A DNA stretch of 64,000 nt. Source: Elgaria multicarinata webbii (lineage: Eukaryota; Chordata; Lepidosauria; Squamata; Anguidae). Positions 21,178 to 32,379 of this stretch are shown here, in pieces. The DNA lies in NCBI RefSeq assembly GCF_023053635.1, contig NC_086185.1:10662501-10726500 (forward strand). Direction: 5' to 3'. The position numbers and the translations under genes are program-made. The notes beneath the pieces are model-generated. The model worked only from the letters and a program-made list of their open reading frames with translations, did no database searches and had not been told where the DNA came from. The first letter of the stretch is position 1, and each line of letters starts with the position of its first letter.

Positions 21178-21310
21178 TGCCATGTAACTGTTTCTGAGGC
21201 ATGGCATGTTAATAAACTGACAAAAACATTTAAAAATAAAGTAAAAGAAACTTGGGAATATTGAACAGAACTGCCCAGAGAACTTCAGCTATTGAGCAGT
21301 AAAGAAACAT

Positions 21311-22824
21311 AAAAAAGAGAGAACTTGGGAGTCTAATCTTTTAACCCAGGTTGGTGGGCAGCCCTTCCAGCTTCAATCTCTGGCATTTCCACATAGGATT
21401 TATCTTAATGAGGCATTTATTGTGCACTCACTCATTGTTCCCTACTTGTGCTTCTTTATGGGTTCTTTAGACAATGTCATGACCCTCCAGTTTCGCTTCT
21501 GGGCCTAAAGAACACTTTCCATGAGGGTTTTTTGTGTGTGGGGGGGTTAGAGCAGGGAAAATGCGGCATGTAATTGAGAAAGCGGGGTGGTGGTGGTGAA
21601 TCAAGGTGCTTTCTCGCTTGTGTGTTTGCACTATTCCGCTATACCACAGTGCCACCTAGAGGTTACCTCACCGAAAAGCAGGAAAGGAAACACTCCTGGT
21701 GTGGTGCTTTGATGTCAATTCTCTGAAAGGAGATAGAGTGAATTAATAGCTGATCAGCAGTCTCGTGTAGAGAAGCTATTAAGGGGATTCTGCTAAAGGG
21801 AAAGACAGTGTTGTGCCTCAGTTTGGGATAGAGCAGGAAGGAGGAACAGCTGGGAGTGGCCCTTCACAGGAACAGGCAGACTCCATACATCCTGCTAAGG
21901 ATGTTGCAAGTATTCAAGGGTCTCTGTTTATTCGTATGTGATGGAAAATGCAAGGTGGCAGATATGAAAGAGACAGATGGAGCGGTTCAGCATTACTGAT
22001 GTATCCTAGGGATAAGGTTATGAATACACCCAACTTTCAGCCTATACCTCTGCATGTTTGCTCTAAAGGATGTCCCAATGGATTCAGGGGAGCTTACTCT
22101 CAGATAGGGGAGAATTGCAGCCGGAAAATCCTTCTGCATCCAAGCAATTCGAATTCGGCACCGCAGTGAACCAACCATGCCCATGTTGCCACTGGAGCCA
22201 ATCTGTGTCATGCCTCTGCTTTTCCATATTTCATCCGGTAGCTTTGACTGTGCGGCAGAATTGAGTTTTGCTTTGCAGAGCAAGGAGTGGTGTGAAGCAT
22301 TCATGCTCTCACCCACTCAAAGGGCAGGTTTGCACAATCGCAGAGGGGAAAATAAGGCATGGTGACTTGTTTCCCCTCTCTTCGCAGGTCTGGGAGCAGC
22401 CCTAGAACAAGACATGGGCTTTTCAGGGCGGGGGGGGGGGGGTCATAAACCAAGGCAGCCACCCACGTTCTGCTGGTTTGATGTCACAATAACCTCCCCC
22501 CTCCCCTGGTGAGGGTAGTTATGCTGATTAGGTGACTTGTGACCAGAACACACAGAAAGGGTAAAATAAGTCATGGTGCCTCATTTTCCCTTTGCAATTG
22601 TGCAAACCCGGTCAAAGCATTAGTCTGCCACTCTTGTTAGATGGCTCACACCCCCTAAAGCATATATTTGTAATTCGAAGGGATAGAAATTTGGGTTGTT
22701 TCATTATTATTTTTGAAGGAAAGCCGTGTTTCAGCTTGAAATATACATCTAACGCCACACTGCTATTGAGAATCGGCACAATAAAGGGATCTTCCCGCGG
22801 AGCATGGGCATTTTCAAATTTGTG
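21311..22824. other. No gene seen
   Basis: No coding pattern with family resemblance. Contains a long G-run at 22430-22442 that could form quadruplex DNA. Overlapping short frames near 21950-22365 on both strands are not supported. Confidence 0.4.
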
Positions 22825-23077
22825 GGCAAAACTAGGGCTGTGCACAGCCCTCTGACTCATCTCAGAGATCATTTCAGAGTCTCCAAAACAGCCCCGATTT
22901 GAGTCAGGGTGCTTCAGGGCTGGGCTACCTCACTTCGGAACTGAATCTAAAGCAAGGTTCAACCCCCACCCCCCCACAAAGTGAGTCAGCCCTTGTGGAT
23001 TCCTGCGCAGACACCACACAGCTGTGCAGTATGCACCCAGGAAAACCAGGTGCAAGGCCAACCAGGAGCCACTAGAT

Positions 23078-23796
23078 CAGTGTTTCCCAAACTTTTTCAG
23101 GTCACCGCCCCCTTGGTTCCACAAACTCATGCCCAGCGCCCCCCTACCTTACCCTATAAAAATCATTATTCAGAATAGCGGTTTTCAACGACCCACAAAG
23201 GAAGATAATAACAATAACGATCAAAATAGCAACAATTAATTGAATATTTATTCAAAATCCAATTACCTTTTTTTTAGTTTATTCAATTAAACATAACTGA
23301 TGAACTTGATCCAGCGATATCATCTTTTCAAAGTCTGATAGTCATTTAGCAAGAATATTAGATATCACATTTAGTAACTAGGGTAGAGTACCTCACTATT
23401 CTGTAAGTTCTTAATGTGATGGATGGGCTTGATAGTCATTTAACATGAGTCTTAAATCACCACGTTTAGTAATCTGGAGTCGATTTCTTTGCTTGGAGAG
23501 AAGTAGGCAGATCACACTAAAACCACATTCTACCAAATACGATGTTGGAAATGCAACCAGGAGCTTCTGAACCACTATCCATAGTGCAGGATAGCAATCA
23601 GAAATTTCCTTCTGTAACCAAAACTCCTGGTATGGAAAAGACCCCCTCAAGCGCTCCCCTGCTGCCCCTTTGCCTCTTAGCGCCCCCTGCTGCCCCTTTG
23701 CCTCTTAGCGCCCCCTGCTGCCCCCTTGCCTCTTAGCACCCCCCTATGCAATCCCACCGCCCCCTGGAGCGGTACTGCCCACTTTGGGAGCCACTG
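23078..23796 (-). mobile_element. hAT transposon remnant with transposase C-terminus
   Basis: Ends CAGTGTTTCCCAAACTTTTT and ...ACTTTGGGAGCCACTG are the classic hAT-Charlie-like inverted termini. Flanking 8-mers CACTAGAT (23070-23077) and CATTAGAC (23797-23804) agree at six of eight positions. On the minus strand 23411-23650 encodes the hAT dimerisation region: AFPTSYLVECGFSVICLLLS, KQRNRLQITKRGDLRL, followed by a stop soon after. The rest of the transposase is missing, so this is an internally deleted, inactive copy. Confidence 0.85.
23651..23735. repeat. 28-bp minisatellite inside the hAT remnant
   Basis: Three head-to-tail units of about 28 bp, each GCGCCCCCTGCTGCCCC followed by TTTGCCTCTTA, starting at 23651, 23680 and 23708. 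Unit differences are few. Confidence 0.9.
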
Positions 23797-24047
23797 CATT
23801 AGACTAACCCCACACCCTCAGGTTCGGGCGGTGAGCAGGGAGGGAGGGTGTCCAATAGCCTCATGCTGGCTTTCCCAAACATTGGTAGCCCTTGCATTGG
23901 CTTTCCCACACGGGCAGGTGAACAGGGGAGAGGCCCACCACTTCCCCGAATTGGCCCGAGGTGCTTTGGACCTCATCTGCTTCGCCTCAGGGTGCCCCCA
24001 TACCGCCTTGCGTTCAGGTTGAGGCAGTGCGCAGCCCTAGGCAAAAC

Positions 24048-24542
24048 TCTGGAGTGATCTCCTGTTTTAAGGCAGCTCAGCTGTACTGAACTAATATCTA
24101 CATTCTGTGCCAGCATCAGGGGTTGGCTTCATAGGGTGTCCATGCACACTACTTTTTAGAGGACAGTCCTCCATTTTAAGGTGTTTGAAGGGCCATCCAA
24201 ACCAAGTCAAGTTTAAAGAGAAGGAACCCTCAGAAGGCAGAGCTGGGCTTTGAAGGCGCCCATCAGCAGTTAACACCTGGACAGAAGACTGAGCAAGGCC
24301 TACAGGTCACCTGGCCAGGTCTTCCCCACTGCGTTGCGTTCTGTTGCATTTCTAACAAATCTAATCATAAATAAATATATAAATATGTAAATTATAGTAA
24401 TGTCCAAATGTCACATCCCTGCATATAAATTAGCCTATGCAAACCTGTGTCCTCTTTCCTGGTGATGCGTTTCCTCTTTGTTGGGCGACACCCTCCTTCT
24501 GAGGTCCACATCCTACTGGCTGGGGTGGTGGTTGGGGGACTC
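24048..24542. other. No gene seen
   Basis: No coding pattern or repeat recognised, apart from an A/T-rich patch near 24355-24400. Confidence 0.35.
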
Positions 24543-24750
24543 AGTGGAGGCTGGGGGGCTCCGATGTCAGTGGGGTGGCGAATCCTCTCTGGGTTTCAGC
24601 CAGAACTTTAAAGGGGCTGTTCAAGGTCCTGAACCCATTTGAGGGATTGGGTTCAGCCCTTTGGATCGCTACTTTTGAGTTCTGATTGCTCCTGATGGAA
24701 ACCTGGAGCGGATTCACTGACCCCACTGAAATAAGAGCCACTGGGTGGGT
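24543..24750. mobile_element. hAT-like MITE (GGAGGCTGGTGG family)
   Basis: CAGTGGAGGCTGG left end, CTCTGGGTTTCAGCCAGAACT, then the complementary right half (GGAGCGGATTCACTGACCCC). Related to 1341-1558. No clean target repeat. The stretch 24751-25200 after it holds nothing recognised. Confidence 0.6.
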
Positions 24751-25207
24751 GGGTGTGCGTACAGCTGGGTCCCACAGTGATCGGATCCTGCTCCTTTCCA
24801 CCATTGTGGACCGTCCCAAAGCTGCCCTTCCTGAACCTGCAAAGAATGAGGTGGAACAACGTTTTCCAATTGTTTTCCCCTCCCGGATTGTGGTGAGGAT
24901 CAGGGACCATGGGGCAGGGGGACTTGTAAAAAGTTAAAGCCAGAACTGTTGCAAAGGGAGAGAAACATTCTCGGCAGTTGAAAAGCTGTTCCAGCAACAA
25001 TACGGTAAACAGATCGGAAAGGCAGAGGAGATCCGGGGCCAAATTAGACATTATGCAAAATGTCTCATTAGCAACTATGTCTGGGGATTTTAAAAATTAA
25101 TACTATCTGCCTAAGGGTGAGGGTGGAAGAGGGGGTCCACCAGGTGGGGAAATTCCATCCTTCCTTCCCCAGCCAAGATGCTGATGAAACTAACACCGCC
25201 TCCTTCC

Positions 25208-25690
25208 CTGCACACTTGTTGTTGTTTATTCGTTCAGTTGCTTCCGACTCTTCGTGACTTCATGGACCAGCCCACGCCAGAGCTTTCTGTTGGCCGTCGC
25301 CACCCCTAGCTCCCCCAAGGTCAAGTCTGTCACCTCCAGAATATCCTCCATCCATCTTGCCCTTGGTCGGTCCCTCTTCCTTTTGCCTTCCACTTTCCCT
25401 AGCATCAGCCTCTTCTCCAGGGTGAAGAGTTAGGGTCCTGTCTTCTCATTATGTGGCCAAAGTACTTCAGTTTTGCCTTTAATACCATTCCCTCAAGTGA
25501 GCAATCTGGCTTTATTTCCTGGAGTATGGACTGATTTGATCTTCTTGCAGTCCAAGGCACTCTCAGAATTTCCCTCCAACACCACAGTTCAAAAGCATCT
25601 ATCTTCCTTCGCTCAGCTTTCCTTATGGTCCAGCTCTCGCAGCCATAGGTTACTACGGGGAATACCATTGCTTTAACTGCACACTGCAAA
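25208..25690 (-). mobile_element. BovB (RTE clade) LINE 3' fragment
   Basis: Minus-strand frame 25405-25689 reads KAMVFPVVTYGCESWTIRKA, then DAFELWCWREILRVPWTARR, SNQSILQEIKPDCSLEGM and KYFGHIMRRQD, the well-known C-terminus of BovB reverse transcriptase. The 3' UTR follows to about 25208 (GAAGAGTCGGAAGCAAC). 5'-truncated and dead. BovB is widespread in squamates, which supports the host call. Confidence 0.9.
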
Positions 25691-26079
25691 AATAACTGAC
25701 AGCTCTATAGTTGTCAATGAGAGGTTTGTTTGTTTGTTTAATATAAAGCTAATTGCAGTGCAGGAGAAGAAATTTTCATCAGGATCACAGCTTGGGAGGG
25801 AGGGGTTACATCTCCCTTCCTGCTTCCCGTGTCTCCAGTGAAAACTGGTCCGCCCTGCACCTAGCATTAAATAAAAACATTTCCTGTCCTGGTTGCTAAT
25901 TACTCATTTAATTTGCCCTTGAGTAAGAGTGCTGTTTAAAACAGAAGTCAATAGAGGTTAAGGAGCTGTGTATGTTTATGACTGAATACATTAGTGGTTT
26001 ATGCTTCTTTGTGTATGAAATAGTTATTCATACATTTGGACACTACTTGTCTCTCTCTCTTCTTTAAAGACAAAGTCCA
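25691..26079. other. No gene seen
   Basis: No coding pattern or repeat recognised. Confidence 0.35.
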
Positions 26080-26775
26080 TGTTAGGCATAATTAGAAAAG
26101 GAATTGAGAATAAAACTGCCAATATTGTACTGCCTTCATACAATTCTATGGTGGGACCACAATTGGATTACTGTGTATGGCTCTGGTCACCATACTTTAA
26201 AAAAGGTATTGTACACAGAAAAGGGCAACTTAAATGATCAAGGAGCTGGAGCATCTGCCCTATAAGGGAAGGTTACAACAGCTGAAATTGTTCAGCTTGG
26301 AAAATGGAGGCTAAGGGGAGACATGATAGAGGAGGACAAAACTATGCATGTGTGGAAAATGTGAATAGGGAGATTGTTCTCCCTCTTCAAAATACTAGAA
26401 GCTGCTATCACCCCATGAAGCTGATTGGTGGGAGATTCAGGGCAGATAAAAAGGACTTCTTCACACAACGTATATTTCAACTATGGAATTTGCTACTACA
26501 AGGTGTAGCGATGGCCACCAATTTGGATGGCTTTAAAAGGGGGTTGGATAAATTCCTGGAGGAGAAGGCTATCAAGGGCTACTTGCCCTCATAGCTATGT
26601 GCTACCTCCAGTATCCGAAGCAGTGCACCTATATACATCAGTTGCTGGAGAACATGGGTGGGAGGGTGCTGTTCCGTCTTGTCCTGCTGGCAGGTTCCTG
26701 GTCAACAGCTGGTTGGCCACTGTGTGATCACAATGCTGGACTAGATGGACCCTTGGTCCCTATGTTCTTAAGGAC
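26080..26775 (+). mobile_element. CR1 LINE, 3' part
   Basis: Continuous 3' part of a CR1 subfamily: ATTGGATTACTGTGTATGG, GATCAAGGAGCTGGAGCATC, AGGCTAAGGGGAGACATGAT, AATTTGGATGGCTTTAAAAG, ending GGACTAGATGGACCCTTGGT and CTATGTTCTTA. Frames are broken. It is the best local reference for the shorter pieces at 5315, 15815, 27900, 29755, 46465 and 58945. Confidence 0.85.
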
Positions 26776-27899
26776 TGAGATGAAGCCCAACCAGCCCTTT
26801 ACCTGTGTTTGCATCTCACAACACCAGCAAGGTGGTGATGGGCCCATTTCAGGGAGGGGTACCCACTGAGGGCTTCTTGCCCAAAGGCCCATCCATCTAA
26901 AACCTGGAAGTTGACTGTTTCCATGCAGAGAAAGAGCAAAACCAGGCTTTGGGCGTTTTAATGCTGAAATCAGGTCTTAACGGTGAAATAAGTGACATTA
27001 TCTAACGTACCAAGATGTTAAAAGCCCAAATAGTTTTAGTCTCAGGACTCTGATTACAGTACCTTAAATGATCACTACCATATACAGACCACAAAGGATG
27101 AGAAAGATCCATTACAGGGCATACTTACACAGTTCCGGTAGTACCTCTCTCCCAACTCTGAGATCATTTCAAAACAACAGGGCTTTGACCTCCTATCCTG
27201 GAATCTATTTTTAAAACAGGACGATCAAATAGGACTTGCAATCAATATTTATCATTTTTTTTGTATTACGGATGTTTAACCTGTCTTTCAGGGTGCAGTG
27301 CCCTCAAAAGGCAGTTTATAATATTGCAAAAACATGTCCATACAAATTACAGGTCAACATACATGCAAATAAGCACGAAGCTACAGCCGCTAATTATTTT
27401 CAAGCAACAAATACAGACTGGAGTAAATGTGTCTTCAAACAGAGATGTCCAGATTTTGGGAAATCCTTTCTGTCGACATTTCACAGATTGCCAGGTGTCT
27501 TTTGTTGCATTGTCTGCTCCTGGATGTACGAGAATTGATTTCCACTTGTGCTAATGCATGTTTGTGCAGGTGCAAATCTGCGCAAATCCGTCCCCCCACC
27601 CAAAGTCCACGGAATTTCTGTAACTCGGGGGGGGGGGGAGAGAAAAGCTTGACTGTTATGGAATCCACAACTCATCTCCATAGAAATCCAAACTCATTTG
27701 AATCCATTGTGGAGAGTTTCCATTCACGTATTCGAAAGCACAGAATTGGGTACCTTTGCATTCAAATGCGGACCGAATGAATTTCTCCCCCATGTCTAAC
27801 TTCATCCCGTGAGTTCTACTAACTCAGCATCTCCACCATCTCATGTGAAGACAAGGCTGATGTCTAGCAGAGCTGTGAGTCCAGGCTTTGCTTATACAA
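26776..27899. other. No gene seen; decayed element at 27460-27790
   Basis: 26776-27460 holds nothing recognised. 27460-27790 shares AGATTGCCAGGTGTCTTTTG and GAAATCCAAACTCATTTGAA words with 12660-12830 and 36600-36800, an old dispersed element. A G-run lies at 27629-27640. Confidence 0.4.
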
Positions 27900-28190
27900 C
27901 ACATCCTTAAACTATGGAAGTCGCCACCACACGATGTAGAGACGGCCACCAATTTGCATGGCTTTAAAAGGAGACTGGGGGAATTCCTGGAGGAGAAGGC
28001 TTTTAATGGCTAATAGTCCTGATGACTATGTGCTACCTCCAGTATCAGAGGCAGTAAGCCTATAGCCCCTGGGGAAAATGGATGAGAGGGTGCTGATGTG
28101 CCCATGTCCTGCTGTGGGTTCCTGGTTGACAGCTGGTTGGCTGCTGTGTGAATGGAGTACTGGACTAGATGGACCCTTGGTCTGATCTTT
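27900..28190 (+). mobile_element. CR1 LINE 3' fragment
   Basis: AAACTATGGAAGTCGCCACC, GGCTTTAAAAGGAGACTGGG, GTGCTACCTCCAGTATCAGA, GACTAGATGGACCCTTGGTC. Truncated at both ends relative to 26080-26775. Confidence 0.8.
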
Positions 28191-28647
28191 TTATCTCCTT
28201 ACCAGGTGCTGCAGTGGTGATTTTCAAAGGCACCCTAACAAAACATTATGTATTTGCCATTGCGGCTTACCAAGCCGTCAATGAAGAATGAAAAACAGCA
28301 CTAACCAGTCCTCACTTGATCACCGCAAATTCAATCAGGAAGAAAACACGGTCCTATATATAGAAATAGTCACTTTCCACCTTTGTTGTGTGGCAGGAAC
28401 TGAATTATAAAGACCACACGCCTAGTACTTGATGCTAAATGGTCATCATCACCCAACATCAATCATAAGGTGCACGCCGCCTCCTGGAAAAAAAGTAAAT
28501 GCGCTACGTGCCGGCTGTAAGATCTTTGCAAATGCCTTGCAGATGCATTCTGACAGTTTTACCACTGGGGCTTCACGTGCTCTCTCTCTCTCTCTCTACT
28601 ACGCTTTGAAAACCCTGAGTAGTTGCAGTTTTGTTTTCTTTATTCAG
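28191..28647. other. No coding gene; possible promoter region
   Basis: No repeat recognised. Contains CTATATATAG near 28354, a TATAAAG near 28407 and a CT-rich run at 28582-28599. It lies directly upstream of the candidate non-coding exon at 28648-28744. Confidence 0.3.
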
Positions 28648-28744
28648 CCGAAGACGAGACACTGGCAGTGTGATCGACTTCGCTAGGCAGCACACGTCAG
28701 GAGGTTGCAAAACTCAGTTGAAGCCAGCAGCGAAATTAACAAAG
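28648..28744 (+). other. Candidate non-coding exon upstream of GPR174
   Basis: A 97-bp stretch preceded by a strong acceptor (TTTTGTTTTCTTTATTCAG, AG at 28646-28647) and followed by AAAG|GTAGGA (GT at 28745-28746). It keeps an unusual number of CpG pairs for this window and shows no repeat. It is 9.9 kb upstream of the GPR174 coding exon on the same strand. The signals are seen; assignment to GPR174 is inference. Confidence 0.3.
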
Positions 28745-28873
28745 GTAGGACTCGTGTTCTGTTATTCCACTAACTGGTTATCGAGCTGATGATTGATTCT
28801 CATGAGAAATTTTGGCAATGCTCACTTTGACAATGGGATGTAAACCGCTGTCAATGTAAATTCACGTTGCAAA

Positions 28874-28960
28874 CATGGGTTTATTTATTTATGTATTTAT
28901 TTATTTATTTATTTAAAACATTTCTATCCTGCCCTATATCAATTAGATCTCAGGGCTTCC
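28874..28960 (-). mobile_element. L2-type tail, (TTTA)n
   Basis: (TTTA)n run followed by AACATTTCTATCCTGCCCTAT, the reversed tail end of an L2-like LINE or CORE-SINE. Only the extreme 3' end is present. Confidence 0.5.
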
Positions 28961-29754
28961 TGAGTATTCCCCCAAAGTAAATGTGTATTGTTTTAAGGTG
29001 TTAATTAATATTAGCAAATGGAACAAATAGTATGTGAGAGATGGATTCAAGCAGAGAAGGAGAAAAGATGTCCTGGGATGGATTCCTTGTAATATGACAG
29101 TCGTGAAGGGGCCCAGCTTACAGTATGACATGTTTTTAAAGAAGGCTTACCGAGACATCTTTAGAAGCAGGGCCTTTAGAAACGGAAAACACAGCATTTA
29201 GAGTTGTCCCCCTTTAAAAATGCATATTGATGGATCTGTGTGCTGAGATGAATTTCCAAAATGTTCCGGACTGATCAATGCCGAGAGATCAAAAACTAAC
29301 TTCATTTTGGAGGGAAGATTAGTAAAATAACCTTGCCAAAGATTTCCTGTGGGCCTGTTTTTCATTCCACCCCTCTGACATTTTCTCAACTCAGTTGAAT
29401 GGGTCGGATCCAGACTCAGCAGCACTTAAAGTAGTCACAATGAAAGCAATGGGAATTAAATTAGTCACAAGTGACTTGCCCCATTGATTTCAATGGGTCT
29501 ACCTTAAGCAGGACTACATCCAGATCCAGCCCACAGGTTTTCTGGAAAGAAAAGATTCCTTTGGAGGCAACCCTGCCCACATGGAATAATGTTGGACTGT
29601 TTAATGATGATGATTTGCTGCTGGCTGTAACTTTGGCCTTTGTCTGGAAACATGGAAGAACAAAACTGCACCTCTGGGCTCAGCCAGTTCCTGAGCCTGC
29701 ATTGCTGCCTTTCTTTGCAAAACACCTCCGTGGGCAAACAGGAACGGGGTGCAC
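28961..29754. other. No gene seen
   Basis: A short stretch at 29450-29535 (CCATTGATTTCAATGGGTCT, TAAGCAGGACTAC) resembles a dispersed repeat also glimpsed near 2330-2390 and 42425-42475. Otherwise nothing recognised. Confidence 0.35.
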
Positions 29755-29940
29755 AGAAAGTAGAGTATGTAGTCAGTATGCCTATGTATACCAGGTGCTG
29801 GGGAAAATGGGCAGGAGAATGCTGTTGCACTTATGTCCTCTTTGTGGGTTCCCCATCAACAGCTGGTTGGCCACTGTGTGAACCGAATGCTGGATTAGAT
29901 GGACCCTTGACTTGATCCAGCATGGCTCTTCTTATGTTCT
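29755..29940 (+). mobile_element. CR1 LINE 3' end
   Basis: CCATCAACAGCTGGTTGGCC, GGATTAGATGGACCCTTGAC, TGATCCAGCATGGCTCTTCT and TTATGTTCTTA: the last 180 bp of the 26080-26775 subfamily. It is followed at 29945-30030 by a small foldback (TTTTGGACTTCAACTCCTAG against GGGAGTTGAAGTCCAAAATA). Confidence 0.8.
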
Positions 29941-30241
29941 TAGATATTTTGAACTTCAGATATTTTGGACTTCAACTCCTAGTACTACTGACCATGCTGG
30001 CAAGGGCTTTTGGGAGTTGAAGTCCAAAATATTTGGAGATCTACCTTCTGCCCCTGCCTGGTGTAAACTATGGCTTGTTGTGATGTCTGGACACAGAACC
30101 ATGGCTTATCCCTGGCTTTTTTGCACTGTTGTCTGCCCTGAAAGGGAGGCACTGAGCAAGAGCAGTCTGAATACAAAATTGCTCTGAAGCCTGGCAAAAT
30201 GGGCAGGGGAGAAACAAACCAGAAATAGGGAAAACAAGAGG

Positions 30242-30242
<1 letters not shown>

Positions 30243-30292
<50 letters not shown>

Positions 30293-30325
30293 TATATAGC
30301 ACCATCAATGTACATGGTGCTGTTT
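30243..30325 (-). mobile_element. 3' end of the young L2-type LINE
   Basis: (TTA)n of about 16 units, then TTTATATAGCACCATCAATG and TACATGGTGCTGT, identical over this span to the 3' end at 19130-19215. Cut off after 83 bp. Confidence 0.85.
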
Positions 30326-30345
30326 ACTCATCTGCAAGAAAATGG

Positions 30346-31072
30346 GCCTGTTCAGACAACACGCTAAGCCATGGTTAGGCTGCTAACCCTGTCGCAGCAA
30401 ATAGTTATTGAGCGTATTTAATTCATGGTTATGTAGCCACCCTGGTTAGGAATGGTCCACACGACATGCTAAGTCACGGTTCACACAACACACTAAGCCA
30501 TGATGCTTAGCTCAAAATGCTTAACTGCCATGGTTTTGTTGGATCCTGGAATGGATCCTGGTTATGTTTTCCATTGATTTGTTAATTGATGAGGATCTGG
30601 AGGAACAGAAGACTCAGCAGAAACATAAAGTCAACTCTACACCTGGAAATTGAGTGTCATAATTGAATAATTGTCTAACTGATTGTCTTCAATTAAGGGT
30701 TGCAAGGAGTTGCATCATTGTACAGGTTGTCTATAAAAGTAAATGTGTTTTCAAGTTCCTGTATAACTTCCATGTCCCTCATGTGAGCTGTATTGACTGA
30801 CCGTTTTTAAGTATTTGTATCTGTACTGCCATAACTAAATTATATATTTATTTGCCAGTAAAAAGGTTTATTTTAACCTACATAAATCTCTGCCTTAATT
30901 CACGTCTTTGCTGACTTGGCTGAGAACCGCTGTAATCTCTGCTAGTCTCTGTAGGGCCCAGACAGAGACTTAACACAAAAGGTTATGTGCCAGAAACCCA
31001 GTCTGTGCAATAACTAAACAGCTTCTAAAGCCATAACTCAACAGGCTTTGCGTGTCGTGTGAACAGGGTCAA
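30346..31072. mobile_element. Foldback DNA element with an insert
   Basis: Left end GGGCCTGTTCAGACAACACG and right end GTGTCGTGTGAACAGGGTC are inverted copies. Inner words CTAAGCCATGGTTAGG and AAGCCATAACTCAACAGG also match across the gap. Same family as 16223-16420. The middle (30537-30975) differs in character and looks inserted. Confidence 0.5.
30537..30975 (+). mobile_element. Possible solo LTR (fossil)
   Basis: A 439-bp block starting TGTTGG and ending TTAACA, with a TATA-like CTATAAAAG near 30731 and no coding capacity, sitting inside a foldback DNA element. This is the size and shape of a solo LTR from an LTR retroelement. No matching target duplication was seen and no second copy exists in the window, so the family is unknown. 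Age cannot be told from one copy. Confidence 0.35.
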
Positions 31073-31657
31073 TGCATGTGTGAATGGAGCCGCTGCCAAG
31101 TGAGGCCCAGCTGCACTGTGGGCAAAATTGATGGGAAATTAAAGTGGCTGTACGTCCAGCTTCCTGGGCATGTGGTCTTCTTAGCACCTTGAAGAAGGAG
31201 AACGAGGAGGAGGAGGAAAGGGGGGAAGAGGAGGACTTTAACTCTCAGCATTTGCCTGAGGTTATTGTTTTCTCATTTTGGACCTAATGACCAACTTGGG
31301 AGAAAATGCCCTTGTTTAATTTAATCTCTCTACTTGTCGTACATCTCAGGTTTCTCTTCATTGCCCCACAGGGGTTTCACCTTGGATTCACCTCTCTGTG
31401 TATTAAGAGATATAACCATGAATCATTAAGGCACCCGTCTTTAGTGACTCATGGAACAAACAGCTATCCATTTGGAGTTCATCTTATTTTCTTTCTTTCA
31501 GGCCAAACTGCACCCTTCTCCCTTCATTTATTGGCAAATGCCAATATCCATTTGGTGACATACTAAGACAGTAATGTGGCTATAATACCCAGTGGCAAAT
31601 ATGTGCAAATTTAACTACTGCTGCTGAAAGTGTAGAATCTGACTGCAGAAAGTCTTA
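31073..31657. other. No gene seen
   Basis: A purine-rich patch (AGGAGGAGGAGG-like) at about 31195-31235; otherwise nothing recognised. Confidence 0.35.
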
Positions 31658-31799
31658 GGCCTTAGCTAAACCTAAGGTTTATCCCAGGATCGTCCCAGGG
31701 TCATCCCTGTTCATGTAAAATGACACACAGGATATCCCAGGAGCAGGCAGGGATGACCCTGGGACGATCCCGGGATAAACCTTAGATCTAGCTAAGGCC
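31658..31799. mobile_element. Near-perfect hairpin MITE
   Basis: Arms 31658-31709 and 31748-31799 are inverted copies matching at 49 of 52 positions (GGCCTTAGCTA... to ...CATCCCTG), with a 38-bp loop. No coding sequence. The superfamily is not certain because no clear target duplication is visible. Confidence 0.85.
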
Positions 31800-32379
31800 A
31801 GAGTAATACTTATACAAGTTAAATAAATGAAAAGGATGTTCTTTTTTTTTTTACATGTATATTAAAAAAAAATCCCCCTAACTTGCTTTTTATAGCACAT
31901 TGCTGGATTTTCCATTATCTTTGTGTCTAAAATACCAACATTTATTTTTAACTTGAGACAGTATTGCTTGAACTTTCCAGGCTGGCCTTTGAATACGTCT
32001 TTACTCGGTTTAGCACTTTGTTACTCAGAATATCACACGGTATAGGTTGAGTTCACACATTGTGAGCCAGCTACTGTGGTTGCTTTTGCACTGCTGCCCT
32101 TTCACACTGCTCAGGCATTAGGAAGGCCCAAAAAACAAAAAGGAAATTCATCACTAAAAGAACGGATGAAAGAGGGCACCCATTTGATTTAAATTGAAAT
32201 ACAATGCATCTCACCATAGTGGGAAAGACCAAGACCAGGGCTAAATCTACACTACTGCTTTATAGCAGTATTGAAGTAGAGTGATAACTGTTGGGACACA
32301 TTACACATTCCATATACCTCTTTCATAGTGCTTTTTTCCTGCTTTTTATTCCACATTATCCAAAATACCACAACTAATG
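31800..32379. other. No gene seen
   Basis: A T-run and an A-run near 31842-31872; no coding or repeat pattern recognised. Confidence 0.35.

Larger units (their letters stand above)
22833..24039. mobile_element. hAT-like element hosting a second hAT element
   Basis: Inverted ends TAGGGCTGTGCACAGCC and ...GGCAGTGCGCAGCCCTA with perfect 8-bp flanking repeats GGCAAAAC (22825-22832 and 24040-24047). The two halves of this element are separated by the insert at 23078-23796; without it the element is about 488 bp and non-coding. Confidence 0.85.

Noticed and set aside
23651-23735. CRISPR-like spaced repeat
   Set aside because: Units are contiguous with no spacers and lie inside a hAT element in vertebrate DNA; it is a minisatellite.
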